Of a stretch of DNA of 35,478 nucleotides, positions 24,632 through 31,766 are shown piece by piece (the stretch's first letter is position 1; every line of letters starts with the position of its first letter). The stretch is from Planococcus soli. Its GTDB lineage: Bacteria; Bacillota; Bacilli; Bacillales_A; Planococcaceae. The notes below the pieces were generated by a model. The model worked only from the letters and a program-made list of their open reading frames with translations. It did not search any database and was not told where the DNA came from. A program made the position numbers and the translations under genes. The stretch spans positions 1-35,478 of the forward strand of contig NZ_WXYN01000027.1 of assembly GCF_016881065.1 (NCBI RefSeq). Reading direction: 5' to 3'.

Positions 24632-24676
24632 AAAAACACCGATCAACCAGCCCTTTGCTGGTTGATCGGTGTTTTT
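24632..24676. terminator. Bidirectional terminator between atoE and gltS
   Basis: AAAAACACCGATCAACCAGC pairs perfectly with GCTGGTTGATCGGTGTTTTT over 20 bp around a 5-nt loop. A and T runs at the two ends allow it to stop transcription from both convergent genes. Confidence 0.9.
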
Positions 24677-24681
24677 GAGTT

Positions 24682-25884
24682 TCAGCTGAACATATTAATA
24701 GAAGTGATGATGATCGGCATCGCGAACACATCAATCAGGAAAGCACCGACGATCGGAACGACCAGGTAAGCTTTCTGTGAATGCCCGTATTTCGACGTGA
24801 TGGCATCCATATTGGCCATGGCATTCGGTGTAGCACCGAGGCCGTGGCCGGTAAAGCCGCCGACCATGACGGCAGCGTCGTAGTTTTTGCCAAGCAGGCG
24901 GAACAGCACGAAAATGCCGAACAAGGCGATAAAGACGACCTGCACAAAGATGATGATGAATAAAGGCAACGCGAGATCAGCGATTTCCCAAAGCTTGATG
25001 CTCATCAATGCCATGGACAGGAAAATACTCAGCGTGATGTCCCCGATAATGCCGATGGTTTTCATCTCGATGATCGAGTCGTTGAACCGGTCCAGAATGT
25101 TCCGGACGATGACCGCAACAAACATGGCGCTGACGTAGTTCGGCAACGCAAAGTCTGTCACGCTCGTAAACCAGTCTCCAAGATAAGAGCCGACTGCCAT
25201 ACACAATCCGAGAATGAATAACTGCACCATGAATACCCGGGAAGTGATCGGCGAAGCAACAGAAGATAAAGGATTGGAAGATTTGGAAACAGGCACATCC
25301 AAGGGTTCATCTGACTGAAGGTTGTTTTTATTGATCAAGTATTTGACGATCGGTCCGCCAATCAATCCGCCGGCGACAAGCCCGGCAGTTGCGGCGGCCA
25401 AGCCGATCGATAAGGCCCCGTCCACGCCCATTTCTTCAAGCGTCGTTCCGAACGCCGTCGCGGCTCCATGCCCGCCTTCCATGGAAACGGCACCTACCAT
25501 GATGCCAATCAACGGATCCAGGTTCAATAGGGAAGCAAGCGAAATCCCGATAGCACTTTGGACAAGTGCCAAAAACCCACAGGCGAGCCAGTAAATCACC
25601 AGCAGTTTCCCGCCGATTTTGATCAAGCCGAAACTTGCACCCAAGCCGACTGTCGTGAAGAACACCAGCATGAACAGGCTTTGAAGAGATGTATCGAGCG
25701 TGATGCTGACAATGTCGAAGCCTCTTAAAGTAGTCAGGATAAAAGCCAGTAAAAGGCCGCCGACTACCGGGGCTGGAATGCAGTACTTGTCCAGAATCTT
25801 GATTTTTGAATTCAGGTAAGAGCCGACCATGAAAACGGCGATTGCCAGAAAGATGGTCGTTACTTGGTTCAGTTCCAACGTCAT
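24682..25884 (-). CDS. gltS: Sodium/glutamate symporter GltS
   Basis: This 400-residue membrane transporter of the ESS family has about ten hydrophobic helices in two halves. Characteristic segments include CIPAPVVGGLLLAF near residue 40, VGAVSMEGGHGAATAFGTT near 140 and VGGFTGHGLGATPNAMANM near 340, the paired glycine-rich re-entrant loops of the family. A cytoplasmic linker near 210-230 separates the halves. The ATG at 25884 has GAGGAG seven bases upstream and lies just after the hutG stop codon, so the two genes form an operon. Sodium-driven glutamate exchange fits the neighbouring enzyme, which releases glutamate. Confidence 0.93.
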   Translation of the reverse strand: MTLELNQVTTIFLAIAVFMVGSYLNSKIKILDKYCIPAPVVGGLLLAFILTTLRGFDIVSITLDTSLQSLFMLVFFTTVGLGASFGLIKIGGKLLVIYWLACGFLALVQSAIGISLASLLNLDPLIGIMVGAVSMEGGHGAATAFGTTLEEMGVDGALSIGLAAATAGLVAGGLIGGPIVKYLINKNNLQSDEPLDVPVSKSSNPLSSVASPITSRVFMVQLFILGLCMAVGSYLGDWFTSVTDFALPNYVSAMFVAVIVRNILDRFNDSIIEMKTIGIIGDITLSIFLSMALMSIKLWEIADLALPLFIIIFVQVVFIALFGIFVLFRLLGKNYDAAVMVGGFTGHGLGATPNAMANMDAITSKYGHSQKAYLVVPIVGAFLIDVFAMPIIITSINMFS

Positions 25885-25888
25885 CAAA

Positions 25889-26854
25889 TCACTCCTCTTT
25901 TTCAACCTTCATTGTAAAGCTGTCCATCACTTCAGCCACCAGGTAGGCGGCCAGTTTAACGGTTCTTTGCTGCTCGTCCAAAGCGGGATTGACTTCGGAA
26001 ATATCAAAGCTTTTGACGTTCTGTTTCGCCACGATATACCGAAGCAGTTTGCATACCATCACCGGATCCATGCCGAGCGGAGCAGGAGCGCTGACCCCTG
26101 GCGCCGCCGAAGCGCTGATCGAATCGGTGCACAAAGTCGCCAGGACGATGTCGTACTGGGCACAAAACGCATCAATCGTTTTGACCGCTGCCGGCATATC
26201 GGATAGATTCAGTTCTTCCGCCAGCATGTACTCACAACCAAGCGACTCTGCTTTCTTGAACAAAGCCTGTGTGTTGCCGAACGTCTGGATGCCGAGGCAC
26301 AAATAACCGGCATTCGGATAGTCTTCAAGAATCTGCCGGAACATGGTGCCGGAAGACGGCTGTTCTGCTTCCCGGAGATCGAAATGTGCATCGATATTAA
26401 TCAATCCGATTTTGGCGTCAGCCCCGGCAAACCCGCGAACGCCGAGGTAATGGCCATATAAGGTTTCGTGTCCGCCGCCTAGGATGATGGGTGTCGTTGA
26501 CTTTTCCAGAAGCTGTTGGACAGTTGTCCCCAGCTCCTGCTGTGCCTCTTCAAGTGAAGACCCAACGCAAACAACGTTGCCGACATCAAAGATTTTTTGG
26601 TTGGCATCAAAATTATAAGGAAGGGAAGCAAGGCTGCTGCGAATGGCATTTGGTGCTTCGACAGCGCCAAGCCTTCCCTGATTGCGCCGAACGCCTTCTT
26701 CGCATTCAAAACCCACTACAGCTAATGCTGACGGTTCTTCCGACAAGTCATCCAGTGCACAGGTCTGCACCGCTTGGTGAAACCGGAAACTGTCCCGATC
26801 GGTGCTGCTATCGATACGCCCTTGCCATAATTGGCTGTCAGGTAATTTATACAT
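25889..26854 (-). CDS. hutG: Formimidoylglutamase HutG (arginase/ureohydrolase family)
   Basis: The 321-residue cytoplasmic enzyme should hydrolyse N-formimidoyl-glutamate to glutamate and formamide, the last step of one histidine degradation route. Manganese-site motifs in order are GGGHE (126-130, ligand H129), NIDAHFDLRE (ligands D155, H157, D159) and LCTDSISASAAPGVSAP (242-244 region). The last usually supplies a D-x-D pair in the arginase family but reads C-T-D here. APGVSAP is typical of HutG proteins. The ATG at 26854 has GAGGGGTG six bases upstream. It is the first gene of an operon with gltS and is divergent from a LysR gene. The other hut genes are not in the window. Agmatinase-type activity is less likely but cannot be excluded. 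Confidence 0.85.
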   Translation of the reverse strand: MYKLPDSQLWQGRIDSSTDRDSFRFHQAVQTCALDDLSEEPSALAVVGFECEEGVRRNQGRLGAVEAPNAIRSSLASLPYNFDANQKIFDVGNVVCVGSSLEEAQQELGTTVQQLLEKSTTPIILGGGHETLYGHYLGVRGFAGADAKIGLINIDAHFDLREAEQPSSGTMFRQILEDYPNAGYLCLGIQTFGNTQALFKKAESLGCEYMLAEELNLSDMPAAVKTIDAFCAQYDIVLATLCTDSISASAAPGVSAPAPLGMDPVMVCKLLRYIVAKQNVKSFDISEVNPALDEQQRTVKLAAYLVAEVMDSFTMKVEKEE

Positions 26855-26957
26855 GAAAAGCACCCCTCAAATGAAATGATTATTATTTCAGAAATAACTG
26901 TATTTTTATTGTAGTTAGGTTACTCTATAATTACTAATACCAATAATCTATATTTTC

Positions 26958-26972
26958 ATAGTTACTAACTAT
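26958..26972. promoter_or_regulatory. Palindromic LysR-type operator
   Basis: ATAGTTACTAACTAT is a perfect 7-1-7 palindrome and fits the T-N11-A pattern of LysR-family binding sites. It lies 17 bp upstream of the LysR gene, in the divergent gap shared with hutG, the normal place for an autoregulatory site. A related half-site (AGTTAGGTTACT) is seen near 26916. Confidence 0.65.
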
Positions 26973-26988
26973 AGAAGAGAGGTGCGTT

Positions 26989-27891
26989 ATGGATATTAGA
27001 TTGCTGAGATATTTTATTGCCATAGCTGAGAGCTCGACGTTTACAAAGGCCGCCGCCAGCCTGCATATTGCCCAGCCTTCACTGAGCATTGCCATCAAAA
27101 AGCTGGAAACGGATATGGGGCTGGTGTTGCTGGACCGCAGCATGCGGGAAATTTCGCTGACCAAAGAAGGACGGATCCTTTACGAGGAAGCCAAAAAACT
27201 TGTGACCCATTTCGAGCATGTCGAAAAAGAACTCAAGCGGCTGAAAGCCCAAGGGCCGATGGAGCTGTCGATCGGCATCATCGAATCCGCCAAGTTCTGG
27301 ATTCCGAAAGTATTGAAGAGAATCAAGGAAGAGTTTCCCGATGTCCACATCGAGATCATCGAAGTGCTGGGGCTGGATGACATTAACCGGGCGCTGAATA
27401 ATTTCGATATCCACTTTGCCATCACCAACCAGCTGATTTCCCGAAAAGAAGTGGAAGCCCTGCCGATCTACCGGGAGAACTTTGTGGCATTGCTGCCGCC
27501 GGGGCATGCACTGGAAGCACAACAAGAGATCCGGATAACCGATCTGAAAGACGAAGCCTTCATCATCTTTAAGGAAGGCTTCCAAACGCGCGAGGACATC
27601 CTGAACGCTTTCCGGCAAGCCGGCATAAAGCCGAACATCCAGTTCGAAGTCGAGCGCTTCGAAACCGCCTGCAGCTTTGTCGAAGAAGGCCTGGGCGTCA
27701 CGTTCGTCCCCGAAAACTACCTGAAAGCTTCCACAATCTCTACGTATTCCATCAAACCGATAAAGGATTCAACGGTGTCCCGTACCGTTTATCTGGCTTT
27801 TGATACGAATCGCTACTTGCCGCCGTTGGTGATGCGGTCGATGTATTTGATCCAGTCTTTTTTTGAGGGGATGGAGGATTTGGGGAAGTGA
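26989..27891 (+). CDS. LysR-family transcriptional regulator
   Basis: The 300-residue DNA-binding protein has an N-terminal winged helix-turn-helix (1-60) with SSTFTKAAASLHIAQPSLSI and LGVxLLDRS-like spacing (GLVLLDRSMREISLTKEG). A linker helix and a periplasmic-binding-like effector domain (about 90-290) follow, of normal family length. AGAGAGGTG lies just before the ATG. It is divergent from hutG-gltS and presumably controls that operon in response to a histidine- or glutamate-related compound (inference from position). A terminator follows. Confidence 0.92.
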   Translation: MDIRLLRYFIAIAESSTFTKAAASLHIAQPSLSIAIKKLETDMGLVLLDRSMREISLTKEGRILYEEAKKLVTHFEHVEKELKRLKAQGPMELSIGIIESAKFWIPKVLKRIKEEFPDVHIEIIEVLGLDDINRALNNFDIHFAITNQLISRKEVEALPIYRENFVALLPPGHALEAQQEIRITDLKDEAFIIFKEGFQTREDILNAFRQAGIKPNIQFEVERFETACSFVEEGLGVTFVPENYLKASTISTYSIKPIKDSTVSRTVYLAFDTNRYLPPLVMRSMYLIQSFFEGMEDLGK

Positions 27892-27926
27892 ACAGAGTCA
27901 TTATGAAAAGGAATCGTACATAGAAT

Positions 27927-27962
27927 AAAACCCTGTAGTTTTTTTGAACTGCAGGGTTTTTT
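27927..27962 (+). terminator. Rho-independent terminator after the LysR gene
   Basis: AAAACCCTGTAGTT pairs with AACTGCAGGGTTTT (one G-T pair) around a 6-nt loop and continues in T residues. Confidence 0.85.
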
Positions 27963-28178
27963 AAAAAGATTAAGTGAGTTTATTCTGTTTAATTATCGTC
28001 TCTTCTTTGTGATGAAATTATATAAATTATTATAGAAATTTGAAAGGGTTAGGGTATCATTTATCAATCCGAATCATAGCTGAAAAAAAGATGGTCAATC
28101 AGCTTTCTCAGCTGGGATATAAAAAAGTCCAGATTCTTCCCATTAGGATTTAATTGCGAAAATGCTATATAAACCTGC
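27963..28178. other. Gene-free A/T-rich gap
   Basis: No convincing gene. A short stretch (about 28063-28151) reads IIAEKKMVNQLSQLGYKKVQ in one plus-strand frame before a stop and could be a relic of a lost gene, but it is too short to assign. Confidence 0.4.
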
Positions 28179-28204
28179 TAAATGTTATGGTATATTAACA
28201 TTTA
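28179..28204. promoter_or_regulatory. Inverted repeat upstream of the Ltp-like lipoprotein gene
   Basis: TAAATGTTA and TAACATTTA are perfect 9-nt inverted arms separated by 8 nt. The element sits 111 bp before the lipoprotein start, in a promoter-like A/T-rich setting, so it may be an operator. There is no T tract of the kind a terminator needs. Confidence 0.4.
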
Positions 28205-28314
28205 AATAGTACAAATGAAGTGTTTTTGTAGGAGGTAAAGTCCTATTAGTGTGTGTGAATAGTTTGATGGGAAATCAATTCCAAATTTTCATTATTAGAA
28301 AGGAGCGTGTACTT

Positions 28315-29121
28315 ATGGGAAAAGGTAAAAAGATGTTATCGGCTGCTGGATTAATTGTTCTTTTAAGCGGTTGTGGGGAAGAGGCTGTCGAGACAGATGA
28401 ACCTGTGCTTGAAGTGACAGAAGAAGTCGAAGCTGCAGAGACAGAAAAAGCTGAAACAGAAGAAAAAGTAGAGGCTGAGGCAGCAGAAAAAGAAGCAGCA
28501 GAGGCTGAAGAGAAAGCAAAGGCTGAAGCAGAAGCGAAAGCAACAGCAGAAGAGGAAGCGAAAGCCGAAGCAGAAGCAGCAGAACAAGCTGAAGCAGAAG
28601 CGAAGGCACTAGCAGAAGCCGAGGCAAAAGCCGAAGAACAAGCAAAGGCCGAGGCTGAAGAGGCCGAACGCCAAGCAGCAGAAAATGCTGGCTCAGCTTC
28701 ACAGCAACAAGCGATAGGTATGGCTGAAGAATATATCGAGTATACTGCGTTTTCGCAAAGCGGCCTTGTCGAGCAACTGGAGTTCGAAGGTTTTGATAAC
28801 GCGGATGCAACATACGCCGTAGAACAAATCGATGTAAATTGGAGCGAACAGGCAGTGAAATCGGCTGAAGACTATATCTCCTATACGCCCTTTTCACAAA
28901 GTGGCTTAGTCGAGCAATTGGAATTTGAAGGCTTTAGCAACACGGATGCAACTAACGCGGTAGGAGAGCTAACGGTGGACTGGAGCGAACAAGCCGTATT
29001 GGCAGCCGAAGACTATATAGAGTACACTTCTTTTTCAAGATCTGGATTGATCGAACAATTGGAGTATGAGGGATACAGTAATGCAGATGCTACTTATGCA
29101 GTGGGCGCCATAGGACTTTAG
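28315..29121 (+). CDS. Lipoprotein with three Ltp-type repeats
   Basis: The 268-residue product starts with a lipoprotein signal (MGKGKKMLSAAGLIVLLSGC, Cys20). About 90 residues rich in Glu, Ala and Lys follow, probably an extended helical stalk. Three tandem 47-residue repeats start at residues 130, 177 and 224, each of the form SEQAVxxAEDYIxYTxFSxSGLxEQLEFEGFSNxDATxAV. This matches the 'host cell surface-exposed lipoprotein' (Ltp) domain. In Streptococcus thermophilus phage TP-J34, Ltp blocks DNA injection by other phages (superinfection exclusion). ATG 28315 has AAAGGAG nine bases upstream; a second strong site, AGGAGG at 28230-28235, precedes an in-frame GTG extension that lacks a signal peptide. 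An anti-phage role is inferred from the family and from the defence-type neighbours; such domains also occur in ordinary chromosomal lipoproteins. Confidence 0.82.
   Translation: MGKGKKMLSAAGLIVLLSGCGEEAVETDEPVLEVTEEVEAAETEKAETEEKVEAEAAEKEAAEAEEKAKAEAEAKATAEEEAKAEAEAAEQAEAEAKALAEAEAKAEEQAKAEAEEAERQAAENAGSASQQQAIGMAEEYIEYTAFSQSGLVEQLEFEGFDNADATYAVEQIDVNWSEQAVKSAEDYISYTPFSQSGLVEQLEFEGFSNTDATNAVGELTVDWSEQAVLAAEDYIEYTSFSRSGLIEQLEYEGYSNADATYAVGAIGL
28702..29118 (+). repeat. Three tandem 141-bp coding repeats
   Basis: Units begin at 28702, 28843 and 28984, exactly 141 bp (47 codons) apart; the last is slightly short. They encode the three Ltp-type domains. Amino acids are more conserved than the DNA, so the duplication is not very recent. 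Confidence 0.85.
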
Positions 29122-29201
29122 TGAAAATAGTATAGTAAGGAGTTGCTGCCTTACCGCTAAGCCGTTTAGAACAGCAGCTCAAAATCAAATAAAAATAAGT
29201 T

Positions 29202-29243
29202 TAAGAGACCTCTAAATAACATTGTTATTAGTGGTCTTTTTTG
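29202..29243 (+). terminator. Terminator after the Ltp-like lipoprotein gene
   Basis: AAGAGACC and AATAAC pair with GGTCTT and GTTATT (with small bulges) before a TTTTTTG tract. Confidence 0.65.
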
Positions 29244-29301
29244 ATGCTTTGAATTAGTGATTTTGAGATCCGGCCACTACTGTAAAAAATTCAAAAACGT
29301 C

Positions 29302-29344
29302 AAACCTCTAAGCTATTACAAGCATTATTTATGCTTAGAGGTTT
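29302..29344 (-). terminator. Hairpin downstream of the minus-strand small lipoprotein gene
   Basis: AAACCTCTAAGC pairs perfectly with GCTTAGAGGTTT over 12 bp. An alternative inner hairpin (AAGCAT/ATGCTT, 29320-29336) shares bases with the right arm. It lies 36 nt past the stop codon of the gene at 29380-29652 and is the likely terminator for it, although the T tract on that strand is weak. Confidence 0.6.
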
Positions 29345-29379
29345 CTTTAGCTTGAAGACAATAAGCTGCGAATCTGTCA

Positions 29380-29652
29380 TCAGCAAATAGGTGCTTCGTC
29401 TATATTAATTTCTCCACTTTCTCCATCTATAAAATCAATGCCCTTTTCACAATTCTCTTTGTTCTTCCATTCAATAATGTATCTACCATTCTCATAGCTG
29501 ACCGAAAGGATATCTACTGTTCCGAACGTTTCCTCATGACTCTGCTGAACAAGTTCTATTGCCTCAGCTTCAGTAATCTCCGGATTCGTGTTGGAACAAC
29601 CGCTGAAGATGAGAAGGAATACGAGTAGGGTTCCAATACTGGTTTTTTTCAT
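29380..29652 (-). CDS. Small lipoprotein, PepSY-like
   Basis: The 90-residue product has a lipoprotein signal (MKKTSIGTLLVFLLIFSGC, Cys19) and a single small domain: a helix (ITEAEAIELVQQSHEETFG) followed by beta strands (ILSVSYENGRYIIEW, then GIDFIDGESGEI). This helix-plus-sheet layout with a D/G-rich turn resembles PepSY domains, but the match is by eye only. Two further cysteines (NCEKG and the C-terminal PIC) could form a disulfide. ATG 29652 has AAGAGGTG six bases upstream. It is a single minus-strand gene amid plus-strand neighbours; function unknown. Confidence 0.7.
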   Translation of the reverse strand: MKKTSIGTLLVFLLIFSGCSNTNPEITEAEAIELVQQSHEETFGTVDILSVSYENGRYIIEWKNKENCEKGIDFIDGESGEINIDEAPIC

Positions 29653-29842
29653 TTTGTTCACCTCTTATTAGGTAGACGGGCATGCTAGAAAAAATGTTAC
29701 ATGGAAACTTAGAATCAATAAAAAAAAGATTTAAAAGAGAAAAATGATAATATTGTAAAAATATTTCGTTTATTCAACTTAGAACAGTAAAATAGTGGTA
29801 ATATATTTGTATCGAATATCCAGATTTAGAGAGGAGCACCCC

Positions 29843-31687
29843 ATGATCATCTACAACGAAAGCTCTTCAAAGTTCATCAACCACGTACTGGAACAGCGCA
29901 TCGAATCTGTGCTCCTTGAAAAGGTGCAGGAAAAGATGAACCATTCCGTGTCGCCAAGCGAAATCCGTTCATGGACCAACTCCTTGCCGCAAATGGCCAA
30001 GATTTTGCGAGACGCCGACTTGAAAGAAGGTACCCACGTACTATTGGAATACAAGCTGCCTTCCACCGAAAAGCGCATTGATTTCCTGATTACCGGGGAA
30101 GACAAGACCAGCCGGCAAAACGCGGTCATCGTTGAACTGAAGCAATGGAATAAATCACAGCTGGCGGAAGGAGACGGCATCGTCAAAACCTTTCTGGGCG
30201 GCCGAGAACGCGAAACCGTTCATCCGTCCTATCAATCGCTGTCCTATAAACGTTATCTGGAGAATTTTAACGAAGCCCTATACGAAGATACATCCATCAG
30301 CTTAAGCTCCTGTGCTTATCTGCATAATTACATACCGAACAAACTGGCAGAGCCTTTGCTCAATGAACGCTATACGAGCTATGTCGAACAGTCTCCAATC
30401 TATTTCCAATTTGATGACTTGCTGTTGCGGAAACGAATCAACGATGCGGTATCTGAAGGGAAAGGCACGGAAATCGCCCGGAAAATCGAAGAAGGGCGTA
30501 TCCGACCTTCCAAGAAGCTGGTGGAAGCCGTCAACTCCTTATTCGAAGGAAACGAAGAATTCATTCTCCTCGATGAACAAAAAGTCGCTTATGAGAAAGT
30601 GTTGTCGATCTATAACGGCATGGATTTGGAAACAGACCAGAAGCACACGATCCTCATTAAAGGTGGACCCGGAACGGGCAAATCGGTTATCGGTTTGAAC
30701 TTGATGAACTTTCTGTTAGGCGAAGAAGCGACCATTGAGTACATTACGCCGAACCAATCGTTCCGCGAAATCCTCCGGAAGAAACTGATCGGCCGGAGCG
30801 GCTTTGTGGAAATACGGAGCCTTTTTAAAGGTTCTGCGTCGTATGTGGAAACGCCTTTGAATTACTATGACGTTCTGGTTTGCGATGAAGCACATCGACT
30901 GAAAAACCAGGGGCATATGAAACGCAAAATCGAAGGCGAAAACCAGGCGACTCAAATCATCCGCTCCAGCAGAGTAAGCGTCTTCTTTATCGATGACGAG
31001 CAGGTTATTTCGAATAAAGACATCGGCAGCTTCAATCTATTGAAAGAAGAAGCCGAAAAGCAGAACTCCACGGTCCATGTCGTCGAACTCGATTCACAAT
31101 TCCGCTGCGCCGGTTCAGGCAATTACTTGGAGTGGCTCGACAATGTCCTTTACGACCGGAAGCAGGACATTCAACTGGACGGGGACTTCGACTTCCAAGT
31201 CGTCGATTCTCCGCATGAGCTTTACGAAAAGGTAGTCAAAGAAAAAGGCGGCCGCCTGCTCGCCGGCTATGCGTGGGAATGGAACACCAAAAGAGTGGAT
31301 GGAGAGCTGCCGAAAGATGTTGTGGTGGAGGTTCATGACTTCGCTATGCCATGGAACGATCCCGCCCGCATCGACTGGGCTATCCATCCGGAAGGTTCCG
31401 AACAAATCGGCTGCATCCATACCGTACAAGGACTTGAAATGGAATATGTGGGTGTCATCATCGGCAATGATCTGACTTATAATACAGAAACCCAATCGAT
31501 TGAAGTAAAGAGAGAGAACTTTAAAGATAAAGGCGCCAGACCGGCTAAGCCTAAGGGTAAGTATGAGGTTGACCCGCTTGATCAGTTGGTGAGGAATACT
31601 TATAAGACGTTGATGACGAGAGGTATGAAGGGTTGTTATGTTTATTGTGTTGATGAAAAGATTAAAAAACTTTTTATTACTAAGTAA
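29843..31687 (+). CDS. DUF2075-type ATPase with PD-(D/E)XK-like N-terminus
   Basis: The 614-residue product starts with a region of about 240 residues carrying KRIDFLITG (D80) and VIVELKQW (E98-x-K100), the spacing of a PD-(D/E)XK nuclease core. A P-loop ATPase domain of the DUF2075 (Schlafen group 3-like helicase) type follows, with LIKGGPGTGKSVIG near residue 275, VLVCDEAHRLKNQG near 350 and a superfamily-1-like C-terminal part (IHTVQGLEMEYVGVIIGND near 535). The ATG at 29843 has GAGAGGAG six bases upstream. It should be a cytoplasmic nucleic-acid ATPase, possibly a nuclease. A defence role is inferred from domain make-up and neighbours. The last 45 or so codons switch to T-ending, A/T-rich codons unlike the rest of the gene. 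Neighbours downstream have a separate promoter. Confidence 0.85.
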   Translation: MIIYNESSSKFINHVLEQRIESVLLEKVQEKMNHSVSPSEIRSWTNSLPQMAKILRDADLKEGTHVLLEYKLPSTEKRIDFLITGEDKTSRQNAVIVELKQWNKSQLAEGDGIVKTFLGGRERETVHPSYQSLSYKRYLENFNEALYEDTSISLSSCAYLHNYIPNKLAEPLLNERYTSYVEQSPIYFQFDDLLLRKRINDAVSEGKGTEIARKIEEGRIRPSKKLVEAVNSLFEGNEEFILLDEQKVAYEKVLSIYNGMDLETDQKHTILIKGGPGTGKSVIGLNLMNFLLGEEATIEYITPNQSFREILRKKLIGRSGFVEIRSLFKGSASYVETPLNYYDVLVCDEAHRLKNQGHMKRKIEGENQATQIIRSSRVSVFFIDDEQVISNKDIGSFNLLKEEAEKQNSTVHVVELDSQFRCAGSGNYLEWLDNVLYDRKQDIQLDGDFDFQVVDSPHELYEKVVKEKGGRLLAGYAWEWNTKRVDGELPKDVVVEVHDFAMPWNDPARIDWAIHPEGSEQIGCIHTVQGLEMEYVGVIIGNDLTYNTETQSIEVKRENFKDKGARPAKPKGKYEVDPLDQLVRNTYKTLMTRGMKGCYVYCVDEKIKKLFITK

Positions 31688-31697
31688 CAGAAATATT

Positions 31698-31725
31698 TTG
31701 ACTGAAAGAGAATTAAATGTATAAA
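31698..31725 (+). promoter_or_regulatory. Sigma-A-type promoter of the SIR2-HerA unit
   Basis: TTGACT (31698-31703), a 16-nt spacer and TATAAA (31720-31725) lie in the 79-bp gap before the SIR2 gene, 41 nt from its start codon. It would let the three-gene unit be expressed apart from the DUF2075 gene. Confidence 0.65.
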
Positions 31726-31766
31726 TATGGAATATTTAAATTTGATATATTTTGAGGTGTACAATA

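Noticed and set aside
28063-28151. Short frame reading IIAEKKMVNQLSQLGYKK
   Set aside because: Too short, with no start signal and no recognisable family; at most a gene relic.
28313-28897. Leu-rich minus-strand frame opposite the lipoprotein gene
   Set aside because: Its Leu/Ser-rich sequence is the complement of the E/A/K-coding repeats; low-complexity artefact.
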